Below, piece after piece: positions 63,566 through 64,000 of a stretch of DNA of 64,000 nt (position 1 is the stretch's first letter; the number at the start of each line of letters is the position of its first letter). The notes beneath the pieces were generated by a model. The model was given only the letters and a program-made list of their open reading frames with translations, searched no databases and was not told the origin of the DNA. This stretch comes from Scolanthus callimorphus (lineage: Eukaryota; Cnidaria; Anthozoa; Actiniaria; Edwardsiidae). Where the stretch lies: assembly GCA_033964015.1 (NCBI GenBank), contig CM066920.1, forward strand, positions 6,725,912-6,789,911, read 5' to 3'. Position numbers and translations under genes: made by a program.

Positions 63566-63959
63566 ATGGGCGATTTTGATATTGGAAACAAATGGCGAAA
63601 GCTGCGTCAAAAATTCACACGACATCAACCGAACAATGATGGCGAGACACAATCCATTTCCTCAGACGCCGGGGCAGAGCTTTGCGTACGGTTGCTTTCG
63701 TCTCCGTCGTTACAAAACTACACAGGGCTTAAAAACAAGCTCAGGTCAAGCTCGGCTGGGTGGATTGAGGAATTTCTCTCGTTTGGAGGGATGGAGGTAT
63801 TGTTTGAGGGACTTCGCAGGTTGAGTGGAAGGCGACTCGACCTGGTTGATGCTTTTCTCCAGCTCGAGTGCGTTCTTTGCATCAAAACGCTGATGAACTC
63901 GAAAACCGGTCTCAACTTTATTGTCGACCACAAGGAGTATTCGAGAAAATTGGTCCGAG
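63566..63959 (+). CDS. INF2-type formin alternative first exon E
   Basis: 131 codons plus one base from ATG 63566 to the probable donor GAG|GTTAGA (63960). MGDFDIGNKWRKLRQKFTRH is followed by GAELCVRLLSSPSLQNYTGL, WIEEFLSFGGMEVLFEGLRR, DAFLQLECVLCIKTLMNSKT and GLNFIVDHKEYSRKLVRG. All are DID signatures shared with exons A-D and with INF2. The donor is weaker than in the other copies, and without splicing the frame stops at once (TAG at 63962). The exon sits 40 bases from the right edge, so the shared downstream exons, and perhaps more copies, lie beyond. Its N-tail is three or four residues longer than in the others. Confidence 0.8.
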
Positions 63960-64000
63960 GTTAGATAATAATGATAATCAGCAATGATATGATCTTAATT

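Overview
The window is nuclear DNA of an animal, most likely a cnidarian and probably a stony coral or another anthozoan. This is inferred from AT-rich, intron-rich genes of animal type, a tRNA-derived SINE, and many short inverted-repeat DNA transposons; no species marker was seen. I found no prokaryotic operon, CRISPR array or intact virus. Gene identities rest on recognition of protein families by eye, with exon borders set by GT/AG sites and reading phase.

Left third (1-20.8 kb): four conserved housekeeping-type genes. An ANKRD10-like ankyrin gene (minus strand, cut by the left edge) shares a roughly 575-bp CCAAT-rich head-to-head promoter with a Jupiter/HN1-like gene (JPT2 type, plus strand, two coding exons). 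These are followed by a complete seven-exon TMEM185 gene (plus strand, 338 codons). Convergent to it is a complete three-exon DPH3 gene (minus strand, 80 codons), the small zinc protein of diphthamide and tRNA wobble-uridine modification.

Middle (20.8-40.5 kb): a young tandem cluster of a SAM-dependent methyltransferase gene. Copies 2 and 3 are intact 249-residue single-exon reading frames, copy 1 is frameshifted, copy 4 is split by a 1.3-kb insertion, and at least two older fragments remain. Three copies carry a duplicated upstream segment ending in a splice donor, probably a non-coding leader exon. The spacers are packed with foldback and MITE elements, several with clear target-site duplications.

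Right third (40.5-64 kb): five tandem, same-strand exons, 4.2-6.2 kb apart. Each starts with its own ATG and encodes the N-terminal part of the diaphanous inhibitory domain of an INF2-type formin. Each ends at a phase-1 splice donor, and no other formin exon is visible between them. This looks like an array of alternative first exons feeding one shared formin body beyond the right edge, comparable in layout to clustered protocadherin or UGT1A genes. It is the most interesting system in the window: one actin-regulating gene could swap its autoinhibitory N-terminus by promoter choice. The first exon of the array has lost one base and is out of frame.
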